Assembly (NCBI GenBank): GCA_030765045.1
Contig: CM060965.1
Span: forward strand, 147,268,874 to 147,332,873
Length of the DNA: 64,000 nt
Source: Tenodera sinensis
Lineage: Eukaryota > Arthropoda > Insecta > Mantodea > Mantidae
Reading direction: 5' to 3'
The notes beneath the pieces are model-generated. The model had not been told where the DNA came from. It searched no databases and saw only the letters and a list, made by a program, of their open reading frames with translations. Within the stretch, counting starts at the first letter, position 1; each line of letters begins with the position of its first letter. The position numbers were made by a program, and so were the translations under genes. This document shows positions 12,656 through 25,775 of the stretch, piece after piece.

Positions 12656-12999
12656 CTCCAGCTTCGAGCTTATAGTCCTCAGGTTATCTGCAGAATGTTA
12701 AAACAGCTCCTTAAAATCAGTGTCAATATAGACACAAAGTATTATTAAATGCCTTTCTTGAACTTCTAGCCATGAGGATGATCTGTTCAGTTTGAAACTA
12801 CCTGACCAACAAAAACGCATATTTTATGCGCTCCCAAGGGTATTTCCATTACAATGGTAATATACCTAACTTTTGGCTGTATTATTTTCGTAGAAGTAAA
12901 TTTATTGAACTTAATTTACAGTATTTTCTTTACAAGAGAAAAGCAGTACCAAAATTCGCCTCTGGCGGGGTTCAGATAAGGAGCGCTCCTTTTGTGCTG

Positions 13000-15299
13000 C
13001 GATATGGAGTGAATATTGATCCGACCAACGGCAACAACCTTTCTATATATGGCTGCTATATTTTTTTAATGCGCGGTAACAATTTCAAGGTCGTTCTTGG
13101 ATTTCTCTCAGATATTGAGATCCCTCTGAGACCACCGATTGTAACAACTGTTTTATTGTCCTCGTGGGACAGTGCGCAAAAAACACAGGTAAGTCAGTGC
13201 CCATTTCTCGAAAGTCCGTATTTACTTTCTCTTTATATTTTACTTAAGAATCGGACAAATATTTCATTCTGACATATAGTCCATCGCTCGCTCGGCGGTA
13301 ACGAAACTCTCGTTCCACAAGATTTATGTGTATGTATTTATTTATACGTTGCCTTAAATTCATCAGTATATCCAGGTGATAATTTCTAACTACGTTTGTT
13401 CTTCTTTGATTCATTTTTCTTGAATTATAAATATTTAAATCATATCTCATTTTTGTGTTAATTACTTACAGAAAAATATCAAATTAGTAACACTATATAG
13501 TGTAAAAGATATTCTACCGTATTCACCTTAATTTCATATTTATTCTTAATATCATCAAATGTATGGATTGTTAGATGTAACAGTCAGAAGTGATACGAAT
13601 TTCAAAAATGTCAAGGAGAAGCCGAAATTGATGTCTTGGTGAACTCCAGAATTTTAATACAACTGACAATTTATTGCCGACATCACAATAATACTTTCAT
13701 TACCTGTACAAACATTAAACAGACCTTAAAATGTGACATTACTAACAAACGGTTAATCTTAAGATTTATGGGCATAAAACATCGTAATTTTAAGTGTTCA
13801 TTATGAAACTTAGGTTTTTAAAATTTTGTTTTAGGACCTCCTAAAATAAACGGATCTGTTGTGATTCGCAAAGAATTTCAGATTGGTAGAAATGAAGAGA
13901 AAGACATTATAATTTGAATTTAAACAACAAAAACAAATTCAAACTTTCTTATGCTGCAGCATTAATTTAATATTAAGACCGCTCAGTCACATAGAACAAA
14001 AAACTGGAACCATGGTTTAGTTTTGGCACCTTCATAAACGTTTCTATTTTCTCCACTTTTATTAGGCTGAAACTCTTTTTCAACTGATTCTACTTATTTA
14101 AAAGTTACTTTTATTTGTTTTAAATATCATTTAAATGTAATTTTATCTCAAAACTAAATATTTAACACTTCTGGCGCGGCAAACTACAGGCTTCTGTGAA
14201 TGCAAAATGTATCGTCAGGAACTCTCCGCAACAAATGATCCTCTATTGAAAAACAATTTCTAGGATTTTGATGTTCTCAAAAGCAGCTCTAATAATTTTG
14301 ATTAAAATGACATATATTTTCATGACAAATGAAATATGTATCTTCAATTTTTGGGAATAGGTCCTAAAGTCCTCTTCATTGTGAATAACTTTAGCATCAC
14401 TGGCAGACGCTATGAGATAGATAAAATCTTACTGCGCAAAAAATATCGGTATCGTAAGCACACAATTTATGTCTAATAATATTTTTGTGAAACTAACCAT
14501 TCTCGAGGCATTTCTTTTTATTAGTTTGAATTTTCAAAAACCTTAATTGCTTAAACAGAAAGTCGTTCGCTTTCTATGTCCTGGGCGTGCAAAGAGAGTG
14601 AATGAATATTTAAGCATCACATAGTTAAAAATTAGTATAGTTTTAGCTACTGCATTCTCCTGCTCTCATTGTTTTAGTTAAGGAAATATGTAATAAAATC
14701 ACTTCTACAAACGTTTATTTCGATTAAAAGAATAACTGTTTTAAGAACACCATCTACAAGAGTTACTAGAAAAGTTTATGCAGTTACACATATTATATTA
14801 TTTATAGTAAAATGTATAGTTAGTAATGTGATATGTATAAAATAATAGCTGTTGTGTGAATAATACGTATACTATTAAAGGATTATGTAAAACTGTTAAT
14901 TGATGGAGAAAGTAGGGTAAATGGACACATGGTTTTTGATCCTATGATACCATTTTTCTTGCTCGTTGAAACACATTTCAGAAATCACAGAATGGCAAGG
15001 ATATAAGGATCTAGATATTCATTTATTTAAGGTGTCTTTATATTTTCAATGGGACGTGGATTTATCAAACAGTGGACCAACATTATGCTTGCATATAGCT
15101 TTAATTACTATTTTAGACAACTGCACGATAAAACCAATTACTGTTGTTTCGAGCAAGATATTGAGGTAACCTACGTCAGTTGCTGTAAAGTAATATGCCG
15201 AAAGGTTAAAGCTTTCCCCTTTTTTCATCATTAGACGAGATGTCACCAATACACCAATAATAAATCCAAAAAGTTAGGAGTTACGTAATCAAGATTGGT
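13000..15299. other. no recognisable gene
   Basis: AT-rich sequence. The 148-codon frame at 12826-13272 has a composition like translated non-coding DNA and no recognisable domain. Confidence 0.45.
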
Positions 15300-15313
15300 G
15301 CTTCACAACTAAA
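15300..15313. repeat. target-site duplication, left copy
   Basis: GCTTCACAACTAAA, exactly repeated at 15528-15541, bracketing the SINE between them. Confidence 0.85.
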
Positions 15314-15527
15314 TTGTTGTTGTTGTAGTGTTTAACGCCCGCTTTTACTACTACGGCACCGCAGGCGGTGACACTGATGATACATGAAGATGGAGCACCG
15401 GTGGAATGAAATGGCGGGGGAAACCGGAGTACCCGGAGAAAACCCGCCCTGACGCCGGTTCGTCCACCACGAATACCACATGCGGGTCCCTGGGATCGAA
15501 CCCGGGCCGCCTAGGTGGTAGGCGAGC
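15314..15527 (-). mobile_element. tRNA-derived SINE (family S1, copy C)
   Basis: Read on the minus strand it begins inside a tRNA-like head (anticodon stem CGCCT/AGGCG, B box GGTTCGATCCC), continues through the conserved body GGGTTTTCTCCGGGTACTCC, and ends in an (ACA)n tail. The A-box half of the head is missing, so this copy is 5'-truncated. Perfect 14-bp direct repeats flank it, proof of insertion by target-primed reverse transcription. Its 3' body differs from copies A and B. Confidence 0.88.
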
Positions 15528-15541
15528 GCTTCACAACTAAA
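15528..15541. repeat. target-site duplication, right copy
   Basis: GCTTCACAACTAAA, exact partner of 15300-15313. Confidence 0.85.
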
Positions 15542-16069
15542 GCATGTGCTCATTTCGAATTATTGAAACTTACAGATTAAGGATCCAAATACCGGATGGA
15601 CGGTGCTGCTTCACCATACGTTAACCACATGAGTAACAAATATATCTCATACAATTATTGTCAATCAAGAACCGTTTCGTCGAAAAAAATAATTTGTGAC
15701 AAATATTTCGAGCCATCTAGCTTCTTGATGAATGGATATAAATAGTTTATTATTTCACTATCACGCTGACATTGAGTAAACAATGCTGTAATGCGTTTGT
15801 ACCTTAATTTGAATGAGTTTAGACACAATTTATTTGACACAAATTATTTTTTTCAGCGAAACTGTTTTTTGTTGACAATAATTCTACTGGACATGTTTCT
15901 TACATTAAACTTTGCAAGACATTTTAACATTAAAGTATCGCTGAATTTATTCGAATTAAGGTAGAAATGCATTAAAGCTTTGTTTACACAGTTTTTATGT
16001 GACACAGAACATCTCACGTACTTTGTTATTGTTATATCATCCTGAATACTTATGTATTAAAATTGAAAA

Positions 16070-16520
16070 GAGTCATCATCATCAGCATCATCATCAACCA
16101 CAAGAATTAGGCCTTTCGATCTGTTTCGTCCTCATTACTAAAAATTTGTCTCTCCTTCGTTTCGTGGGTCTTCTTCGGTCTCTCTTGCCTTTGGGCTTGT
16201 ACTCTTAAGATATGTTTAGGGATACGGTGCTACGACATTCTTGTACATGTTCATAATATTTTTCTTGATATTCCTTTATTTTATTATTTAAATTAAATAT
16301 TTTCAGTTCATGTTTTGTGGTTTCATTTCATTGTCCATCTATTTTTGGTAACAAGCCACCGCTCTCAAAAACCTCATTTCTGATACTTGTATTTTATACT
16401 TTTTACTTTCTGTTAGAGTTGAGCATTCTGCACCACGTAAGAGAGCAGGGACTCCCAGACTTTATAACATTTCAAAACAGTTTCCTTCCTTGTTTTATTT
16501 AATATACTTATTTTAGTTGT
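16070..16520 (-). pseudogene. LINE 3'-end relic (non-LTR retrotransposon)
   Basis: Minus-strand translation, with frame breaks, gives segments in the order and style of the C-terminus of jockey/RTE-type ORF2 proteins: NTSIRNEVFESG, then NNKIKEYQEKYYEHVQ, then EYKPKGKRDRRRPTKRRRDKF. The 3' end runs into a (CAT)n tail at about 16072-16095, as expected of a LINE end. Stops and shifts show it is dead. Clade assignment would need a database search. Confidence 0.6.
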
Positions 16521-18639
16521 TCCACATATATGATCAAAACTTTGTAATTTTCTTTGTTAGTCTCTTGGAAAGAGAATATTTCAAAATAGATTTACCTTCA
16601 CAAACCCCGTGAATGACTGTCATGAATCTGCCGACTTTCATCTAAGGCGAGTAACGGATCAGTAAGACAAGCACAAGGATATAAAAACGGAATGAAGGAA
16701 GAAAAGAACAGAAATAGGGGACACTGGTTAACGTGATCCTAAATTACATTATAAGTAAATATATTGAGATACTAATATTATATAGGGATGGTTTACCCTG
16801 CGAATAAGTCAGAGAGAAACTAAACTCTTGCTCACGTTTTGGTTACTACTACCCATGAGAAATTGTTTCAAACGCACCCTGTTACAGAGCACGATCAATG
16901 AAGACACATGAACCGAGATTATCAAATTATGCGAAGAAATTATAGCCATGCACAAAGTGAATCGATACAACATGATACACCTTAATTAATAGCTGCTTGG
17001 AGAGACAAAGGTTCCCAGACATAGGCTAGATAGTGGATGATCTTGGCAGTGTTACACATTTTCTTCCACAATTCCAATGGATTCTGCCTGATCGTCTGCC
17101 CTATAAAACCTATATTTTGCTTATGAATTTGCACCTCACATATAATACATATTTTAATAATGGAGTAGTCATTGTTTAATATTATTGGAATAGTATTATT
17201 TAATTTGGTTTTTAATTGGATTTTTCCTATGTTATTTTAATCGCATTTATTTTTATATCTCACATTTTTAATACTACTTTCCATCTTTTATTAATGTTGT
17301 TAAACTAACTTAATAAACGATCTGCATTTAACACTTTTAGGCTGTGTTTTTGTTCTTTAGGACATTATTGAATGCATTGATTTAAGTAAAATAATACCGA
17401 ATTGTCTCATAAAAATTCGCTTTAATAAGGGTCATCGTCCAGCATAATTACTGACACATTATACTTAAATCTGAACCATTATTTTGAAAACTAACACATA
17501 CTTTAGCATTTCTAACATGTATTATTTTTCTGCAAATGTTATTAAACCACAACGTTACTAGGAATAGGCGCAACTCCTAGCGCAAAATAAATGTTAAAAG
17601 TTAAAACAGTTTTGTACCAATAACTTAAACTTTAAAGGGTTTCTGTCTGATTATGTGCTTCAGGTTTTTTCTTATTATGGTGCCACTAACTCCTGAAATT
17701 CTGAATAACCTAATTGTACCTAAAGTGCAGCGAAAGATCGTTCTAAATGTGAACGTATTATATTATTTCCAGCTTTTGTCTCACTGTGAGTTAAAATCTG
17801 TGATGTTTTACGATTAAATTTCATAACAGTTGACATTTCAACTGAAAAGACAGAATTAAAAAGAAAAGAAGTGTAAAAGAAATAAAAATCGAAAATTGAT
17901 CTAGCGACAAGCATTGTAAAAGGTTATAGTATGCAAGATCGTTATAGTGAAATTGCATATGCTGCATTGCAGTTTAATTTCTGAATGACAGTTTTAAAAT
18001 AAACATCCGTAGGCTTTATCTGCAATAAGCTAAAAACTACCTACCACCAGTAAAAGCGTTAAAACAAAGCCCTTTTATTAACGTGTCTTTCTCCATAAAA
18101 GAGAAAGGAAGAAATGTGTTCTCTATCCTTCTTGCACCTAAAACTCGCCCGGCTTTATCGTCTGAAGCTGTTGATGGTATTAACCTAATAGTACAAACTT
18201 GATTAGCCGGAGTTCCCATTCAGATAAGCGTGCGACTTATTTCCGTCAATAAAACGACAGACCCGATGAAAGCAACAGGTAAAAAAACAAATAAAGCTTG
18301 CTGGGAAAATGTGATTATCTGTAAGCTGGGGCTTCAAAATGGTTCCATGAAAGTTTTCCATTTTTTTAATTAATCCCAAATAGCACCGTACAAATGCGTC
18401 ATCAGCGGCATAAAATTAATTTAGTTCCTGTTTTTATAACAAAATTAAACACACCAGCTTGTTCTACTAAATTGCGTAATTCATTTTCAAAAACTGTTTA
18501 TATAACAGCAATGACAAATACACACAGTTTTTATGGAATGTTCCCCAGCGAGCTATTTAGGAGCGCATCTGAGGTTTAGACTGTACCCAACTGCGTTACA
18601 ACAGGTATTTGTGGCAATGTTACAATTTAATAAACATAC
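16521..18639. other. no recognisable gene
   Basis: AT-rich, stops in all frames, no repeat recognised. Confidence 0.4.
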
Positions 18640-19330
18640 TTATTCTTCTTATTCTTCTTCCCCTCATGGGTTAGACCTTACATCTGTTCCGGTCTCACAC
18701 TATCTTTCCTTCTCTTCTTCAGTCTACCTACTCCTTGAATCCCCATTGGTTGATATTTCATTGTTATTTTAGGAATTCCATTTTCTGACATTCGTTCAAA
18801 ATAATTTAATCAATTATCTCTATAATTTGTACAGTTATTAGATAAACATTCAATATTTAGATCTTCTCTGTCTTGTAGCTTACTTCCCTTTATTCATCTC
18901 AAATATCTCATCTCTGCTGATTCAATTCGTTTAAGCTCCTATTATCCACAGTCCATGTTTTACTACCGTATAACAAAAGAGCAACGCCATCACATTATAA
19001 AATTCAATTTGGGTTTCTTTCCTGGTTTGTTTTTTCAGGGTTTTCTTTAATATTATACAAATATTTAAAAATTTACTAAGTCTAAAGTGAATATCTTTTT
19101 TCTTTGTCATGTGAAGCTATCGAACTTAAATAGTTCATCATGGAAATCTGCTCTATTCTGTAATCTTATATTATTATTTTATTACTGACTGGGTGTTCAC
19201 CCTTAAAGGCCAGGATCTTTGTTTTGTTTTTTAATGAAATTTCAAGATTATGTTTTTCACATATTTAATTCACGCAATATTATATTGTATTTCTCTTCCT
19301 AATAATTAATGTGTTCTAATGTTCCTAAAC
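18640..19330 (-). pseudogene. LINE 3'-end relic
   Basis: On the minus strand the broken frames read KTKILAFKGEHPVSNK, then LLLYGSKTWTVDNRSL, then NYFERMSENGIPKITMKYQP and a basic region with RLKKRRKD. This is the usual LINE order of 'KTK..mafkG..pv..KI', 'YG.etWtl' and 'RM....iPk...ky.P.G.R..Gr'. The element ends in a GAAGAATAAG-type tail at about 18640-18662, the same tail as the LINE relic at 61800-62630, so both probably belong to one family. Confidence 0.65.
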
Positions 19331-20696
19331 TTAATAAAAAGGGAGCCTTTTGTCCGAGTAGTCGTTAGAAGTCAAAATGCACCGATCGAAGAAATGCTAT
19401 ACTATACACCCATTAAATGTGTAAAGCATCAATAAAGAAAAATAATACTATGAAATACAGAGATTATTTTGAATGTTGCTGTTCAGAGCATACATAAATC
19501 CGTAAACAAGAATGGCTGACGATTAGTCAAGCTTAAACCACACAAAGCGGTCTTTACGCTGTTGGAAGATAGGTTTATTTAAGAAAAATATAGGTTTCTC
19601 ACTGCAGAACTTAGGACTTCCGTTAATGCGATAAGTGACCATAACGGTGCAAGTTATAACATCTATACAAATAACTTATAACGAAAAATTTGTAGTAACT
19701 ATAGAAATAATATTATTTTTGCAGATTGAGAGAAAACTGAATTGCTCTGGTTATTTATAAGTGCCAGGAATTTCAGCCATAATACAATTTTTGTTTTACT
19801 TCTTCAATTTTGTCATATAATTATGGTTTTATGGTGTTTTATATTAATTCATCGGAAGATGCATATTTATGGCTTATTTGTCCATTCAAATAGTGCCTTA
19901 AGTTAAGAAGCTTCCAAATAGTTAAAGTGGAAAATAAAAGAGCATTTAGGTTTATGACCGTATTGAAATGTGCTCCATGAAAAAAATACATAGATACAAT
20001 AAACCCAGTTCTACGATGGCGTACGAACCAAATTGAATATTTATTCTTATTTTTATAGTTACTTATTTAATTTTTCAGTTATTCACTAAATATTACAAAA
20101 ATACATCAGGTCAGATTCCTTCAAGGTAAATTACTCAAATTCATTTTACTTGGAGCTACCCTTACATTGCTGCAAATAAAATTCTACTTTTTCATCTTAA
20201 TATTCACCCCAAACAACTCAAATGTATCCAGGGACCCACAGATTTAGACGTGCACCGTGATACTGCAGAACGCAGTTCAGTTTTCAGTTTGTAACTAAAA
20301 TATCATATGGTTTTTCGAGAAAATTTAGCTTTAAGGAGAGGCTAATTACCCATTTCTATTAATGTCAGTGTAATAGCTTATAGATGCAATAACCTATAAA
20401 TCAGTTAAAAATATCAACTGAGTTTTGCATCTATAGGTGATTATGAATACATATTCATATAAATGACGAAAAATAAAGTAATATTTGGTAGTACATTATG
20501 CATGATATTGATAGCTGCTTGTGTTGAAATAAAAATAATGTTTGATTTTTAAATAATTATTCAGAACATTTTGATTATTTTAAAATGAATTACTGCAGTA
20601 GCGTTTACTTGATAAACATTGCAGTTTATACATGATAATTTATAATGTTATCGGGAATTCATAAAAATTGATGTTTTACAGAAATTTAAATTAAAC

Positions 20697-20699
<3 letters not shown>

Positions 20700-20755
<56 letters not shown>
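20700..20755. repeat. (CA)n microsatellite
   Basis: About 28 CA units next to the end of R1 copy 4. Confidence 0.97.
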
Positions 20756-20758
<3 letters not shown>

Positions 20759-20790
20759 GACAAGACTGTCATCCAAAATTTTCATGTGTG

Positions 20791-21772
20791 CTTTCTAGTA
20801 AATAGAAAAAAGTATTCTACCCAAAAAGTCGCTATCCATATAAGGAAAATACATGTTTTGAAACTTCATGAATCATAAAAGCATACGTAGTTTTAGAAAA
20901 AGGTCCCTGTGCCTATGTGTATGTATGTGTGCGAAAAGTCCGTTAAATATCAAATCTAATATTTAAGTTCAATATCTTTCAGGAATGCCACACGAAGATT
21001 TTAAAAAAGAATCCCCCCGCCAGCTACCCGGAATTAATACGTAAATTACTTTCAAAGTTTTGGCCCTAACGACATTGATCAAAGTACCATATGTTTAAGA
21101 CAATTGCATGGCAAATAAAATTTATGTCTTTATCTTTCTGTCAGTAGCCTCTGAAAATTATCATTTATCAGTGGTAAACGTAAGTTAGAAGGGAAAACTT
21201 GACACGCAAAATTTGTAGATCTCGTTAAAGCGCACAACTTATGTCAAATAAGTTTCCATTGTGCAAAAAAGCTTTTTGTTAACGATGCTGTGAATTAGTA
21301 GGATCATATCAGGACATATATGCCGAAATTTCCACTCCTAGGTGCTCTATTACGTGCCAGTAAACCTACCTGTCACTTTTAAGCACACTTAAAAACTACC
21401 GGTATGGACCCGGTTAGTACCCGCGATCTTAATATCACTAGTCCACCGCCAAACCAATTGAACCACTCTGATGGATTCTTTTTGTGCAGTTTTACCATTT
21501 CCGAGATATGCTTGCTGTTAGTTTGAATTTTCAAATACCTATACTTTTCCAAATGATAAACGGTCTTTCTCTCCATCTCCCTCTCTCTCTCTTCCTCTCT
21601 CTTGTGCGCAAAGAGCATGGAATTTCAAAGCAGTCCCAGAGTAATGCCCTTTTTGAAAGTCTGTCGCGTACAGAGAATATGTAAAATTATGTGTACTGTT
21701 GAAATAATGCGTTTTTATAGGACTATTTTGTAGAAGAATAAATAGAAAGATCACGTGAATGCAAGACATTTA
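20791..21772 (-). repeat. R1 interspersed repeat, copy 4, with nested SINE
   Basis: Reverse-orientation R1: starts CTTTCTAGTAAATAGAAAAAAG, then ACCCAAAAAGTCGC, AGAAAAAGGTCC, TTCAATATCTTTCAGGAATG, GTAGATCTCGTTAAAGC; after an insertion at about 21289-21480 it resumes with ACCATTTCCGAGATATGC and GCAAAGAGCATGGAATTTC and ends near ATAGAAAGATCACGTGAATG. Confidence 0.65.
21289..21480 (-). mobile_element. tRNA-derived SINE (family S2, copy 1)
   Basis: Read on the minus strand the head is GAGTGGTTCAATTGGTTTGG (A-box like), followed by GGCGGTGGACTAGTG and the remnant of a B box before ACCGGGTCC. The body shares blocks with copy 2 at 25776-25965 (TAGGATCATATCAG, GTGCCAGTAAA / TACCAGTAAA, ACACTTAAAAACTA / ACACTTAAAGACCA). 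It splits R1 copy 4. Confidence 0.6.
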
Positions 21773-21940
21773 ATAATGAGAATCGTCATAGGCTTTAAAA
21801 TGTATGTGCAAAAGTATTTATTGAAATCATAACCTAAACCTATAAAACGTAATTCACAGTTCAGATGGTGGATTTGAAGCATGAACTTAATTTATTTATA
21901 TTAGCCCAAATTATTCGTTTTAGCAGTATAAAAAAATTAA

Positions 21941-22780
21941 AAATCTGACGTGTTACACCCACATAACTTTCCCTACTCTTGTACTAACCATTCTTACAAA
22001 CTCTTATTCCTGTATCTTCTTCGCGTCAGTCGAGAGAAACATTTGCAGAAATTGTCTTACCGCTTATTTCCTTGTACGTGCAAGGCAAGTATAGGAATAC
22101 AGTAGGCTTTGAGATTCCGTTCTCTTTACTCCGCTAAGATATACAAAATCAATAAGGATCTTCCATTTGACGAAAGCTTACCTAAGTATTCCAAAACTCA
22201 CAAAAACAAGAAGTATCTCGAAAATGATTCACTTCATAAAAAATGTATTTGGACATAAATTGTGTGCTTTAACGAGATGTGCATTTTTGGATACTAAGAT
22301 TTGGTCTATCTCTTATGGTTTACGAGTTATTCAAGTCATCAAGAGCAAACAGAGCTACATAGGCTATACCCAGAAATTAAAAATATACATTTCATTTGTC
22401 AGAAAAAATCTTAAACATGACATTTTAATGGAATCGTTAGAGCTTTTATCGAGAAAATAAAATTTTTCCATGTAAAGGGTAGTTTAGGGCGGAGAAATTT
22501 CCTTCATAATCATCGTGTTGCATTCTCAAAGGATATTGAACTTGGGTACCAACTTTGGTTTTTAACCGACTCTTCGCTTTTGAGTTCTGCTGTCCACAGA
22601 ATGACAGACACACATACATACACACAAACACAAGCACACACATGGACCTTTCTTTAAAAATGATGTTTTTCTTATTCAGGGGCCCTCAAAGCTTATACTT
22701 CCGGTAGAATTTGGACATCGAATTTTTGGGTGCAATGCAATACTTCCCCTACTTACTACACGTGGTAGCGAAAGTAGAAA
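21941..22780 (+). repeat. R1 interspersed repeat, copy 5
   Basis: Near complete: begins AAAAATCTGACGTGTTACAC and ends CCTACTTACTACACGTGGTAGCGAAAG. It contains TTTAACGAGATGTGCATTTT, CTCTTATGGTTTACGAG, TCGTGTTGCATTCTCAAAGG, a CA tract at about 22608-22642 and CGAATTTTTGGGTG. Confidence 0.8.
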
Positions 22781-23097
22781 AGACACTAACCCTATAATCG
22801 CAATCCTTATTACAGAACTTATGGTACCAACGGGTAAATTTGTTTTAAAATGGTTACTATACCTTGTCATGTTTATAAAAGCAGTGTTTAACATTTTTTA
22901 ACTATTCATTTTTTACATTTTACATGAAACACATTATACCAACGGGGTATTACTTTATGGCGCATTGATACATCATTCTTTCTCAAAAAGACCAACAAAT
23001 ACAAACACTGAAACAGCTATGCAATTCAGTAGCAGAAACAATGATTGACTATAACTATTAACTGCATACCTTTAATCAAAAAATTAAAAGACAGAAT

Positions 23098-23818
23098 TAA
23101 AAAATCTGATGTGTTGCACTCACATGACTTTCTCTACTCTTGTACTAACCATTCTAACAAACTCTTATTCCTATATGTCCATGTTAGTTAAGATAAACAT
23201 TCGTACAAATTATCTTATGGCTTATTTCCTTGTAGGTGCAAGGGAGATATTAGAATACAGAAGGCTTTGTGCGACATGCAAATCTGTTTGACCTTTGAGA
23301 TTCCGTTCTCTTTGTACGATTAACATATAAAAAAATGAACAACGTTGTTGCATTTCGCTAAAGTTCTAAGTTTTCTGAAACTCACACACATAACAAGGAA
23401 TATCTCCGAAATGGTTCACCCTACAAGAAATTTTATTGAGACATAAATTGTGCATTTTAGCAAGATCTACATTATTTGTACAGCAAGATTTTGTCTATCT
23501 CTAACGGTTTACCAGTTATGCAAAATTCGTCCAGAGTAAATACGACTACATGAGCTATAGCCAGAAATTTAGCAATTTTCCGTGTAAAGGGTAGTTTAGG
23601 GTAGAGCTATTTTCTTCAAAATCTTCGTGTCGCATCCTTGAATGACAATAACCTTAAATACCAAGACTGACACACAGACGCACACACGGGCCTTTTTCTA
23701 AAAATGCTTTTTTTGGATTCAGGGGGTCTCAAAACATATATTTCCGGTGAAATCTCGACATCGAATTTTTGGGTGGAATACAATACTTCCCCTACTTACC
23801 AGTAGAGAAAGTAAAAAT
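23098..23818 (+). repeat. R1 interspersed repeat, copy 6
   Basis: Begins AAATCTGATGTGTTGCACTC and ends CCTACTTACCAGTAGAGAAAGT. It has an internal deletion relative to copy 5 between about 23560 and 23580. TTTCTCTAC near the 5' end is the inverse of GTAGAGAAA at the 3' end. Confidence 0.82.
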
Positions 23819-24514
23819 TGTAGAAGATGGGCATAACTTCCTTGGTAATGCTAGGGTTAAAGCTTTCTTATCAAAGTATCTTGTTAATTCCGACTATATA
23901 AATTCTCGTAGACAGAAATGACTGGAAATGTAGGGATGTCTATGAATGACCTTTTCGCGCAGTGTTGTTTCGGATGAACTCATGCAAATGAAGTGGAGGC
24001 CGGACCGCATGTTGTGCAGCATCCTAGCCGGGAAAATCCCACAGCAATCACTACTACAACTGTCGGAACCCCATTCAGTAGGTTGTAGCGTCAAGTGGTA
24101 CAAGTTATTGTGAAACTATTGTAGCTAGAGACATGGTTACAATGCACATGATTCCGTATGAAATCCATTTAGACTGTGCACAGCTGGCACACATATGTGG
24201 GCGACAAATATGTATAAACTACTGGCAAACTTCTCGTGGTAAAATATAGTCCGTTCTGAAGTGCATGTTTATAATGTTATAAAGAATTTCTTCAAACAAT
24301 GGAATGAACCAAACAATTAAAAGGATACTCATTCTTTGCGTAGAAAAAGCAATATTTCACTTTAAAATTTCATTAAAGCTCTATCTAAGCCACAAAGACT
24401 GTCTCAGTGAGTAATGTGAATTCATATTAAACGCAGTTATATCTTGACAGCCACCATGTTTGCTAAATGCTAATAAAATTGCTTATTTGAGCACTGCCAG
24501 CATTATTATTGAAA

Positions 24515-25167
24515 AATTCGATGAGTTGCACTCACATGATTTCCTGTTCTCTTGTACTAACTATTCTAACATACTCCTATTCCTATATCTTCTTCGTGTT
24601 CGTTGAGACAAACATTTGCAGAAATTATCTTATTGCTTCTTTTCTTGTAGGCACAAGGGGAATATGCGAATTCATAAGGCATTGAGCAATAGTCAAATCA
24701 TTTAAAGCTTTGGAATTCCGTTCTCTTTGAACATAAAATGAATAACATGTTCCATTTGACGAAAGTTTGTTTTCCAAAATTCACATAAATAGTAAGGAAT
24801 ATCTCCGAAATGGTTCATTCTACAACAAATTTATCTGTACATAGACTGTGTGTTTTAGCAAGATCTCAGTTTGTATACAGTAATATTTGGACTATCTCTT
24901 AAAGTTCGGCAGTTATGCAAAGGTCGTCCATAGTAAACCGGACTACACGGGCTATAACCAGAACATTTAAAGTATAAATTTCATTTGTCATAAAAATATC
25001 CAAAATATTTCATTTTAATCAAAGTCGTCAGAGCCATTTTTGAGAAACTCGAAATTTTCGAAAAATGTTCCATGGAAAGGGCAACTTAGGGTGGAAGAAT
25101 TTTCTTCAGAATTTTTGTGTCGCATTCTTGAAAGGAATTAAACTTAAATACCAACTTTGGTTTTTAA

Positions 25168-25200
<33 letters not shown>

Positions 25201-25355
25201 CACACACGCACACACACGAACCTTTTTCTAAAAATGTTTTTTTTTTTTTTTTTAAATTCAGGGGGCCTCTAAGCATTGCGGTGAAATCCTGACATCGAAT
25301 TTTTGGATGGAATACAATACATCCTCTACTGACTATACGTAATAGAAGAAGTGAA
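24515..25355 (+). repeat. R1 interspersed repeat, copy 7
   Basis: Begins GATGAGTTGCACTCACATGA and ends TATACGTAATAGAAGAAGTG. It carries all family blocks, a 50-bp CA/CG tract (25168-25218) and a T-homopolymer at 25239-25253. Confidence 0.8.
25168..25218. repeat. (CA)n tract inside R1
   Basis: CA repeat with CG interruptions lying at the same internal position as shorter CA tracts in R1 copies 2, 5, 6 and 9. Confidence 0.95.
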
Positions 25356-25638
25356 AACACTACCTCTGGATACAAATCGTAAAATAGCATACACATATGC
25401 AGAAAACAGAAGAAACAGTTTTTCTTACTGATTTGAGGTTCTAGGTGTGAAATAAAGCGGGTGTGAAATAATTCATCTGCACTCTTTACTTGTTACCTTC
25501 TCTATCATGTATCTGCAAGTACATAGTACCCAAAAGTTCTATACCGGGATTTCATCAGAAATGTATAGTTTGAGCCTCCTCAACAAAAAACATCACTGTT
25601 ATGAACAGCACACTGCATAACTTTGAATAAAAATATGA

Positions 25639-25752
25639 ATTAAAAACATTTTGGCTATCCGGTTTTTGCCGCGCCAATTCAGGGCAAAATGTCAGTTTTA
25701 TCTACGTACATAACTTCACCGGCAAAAACCGGATAGCCAAGACATTTTTAAT
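25639..25752. repeat. long perfect-core hairpin, short MITE-like element
   Basis: Arms 25639-25671 and 25720-25752 are inverted copies with a perfect 19-bp core GGCTATCCGGTTTTTGCCG plus TT, and a loop of 48 nt; only three mismatches fall in the outer part. The whole is 114 bp, typical of a small MITE, or a hairpin-forming transcript if expressed. Confidence 0.7.
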
Positions 25753-25775
25753 GTTCTCCTTGTTTACGAGTTGTA

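Noticed and set aside
12826..13272. 148-codon frame as a protein gene
   Set aside because: No start context, domain or splice structure; composition of translated AT-rich DNA.
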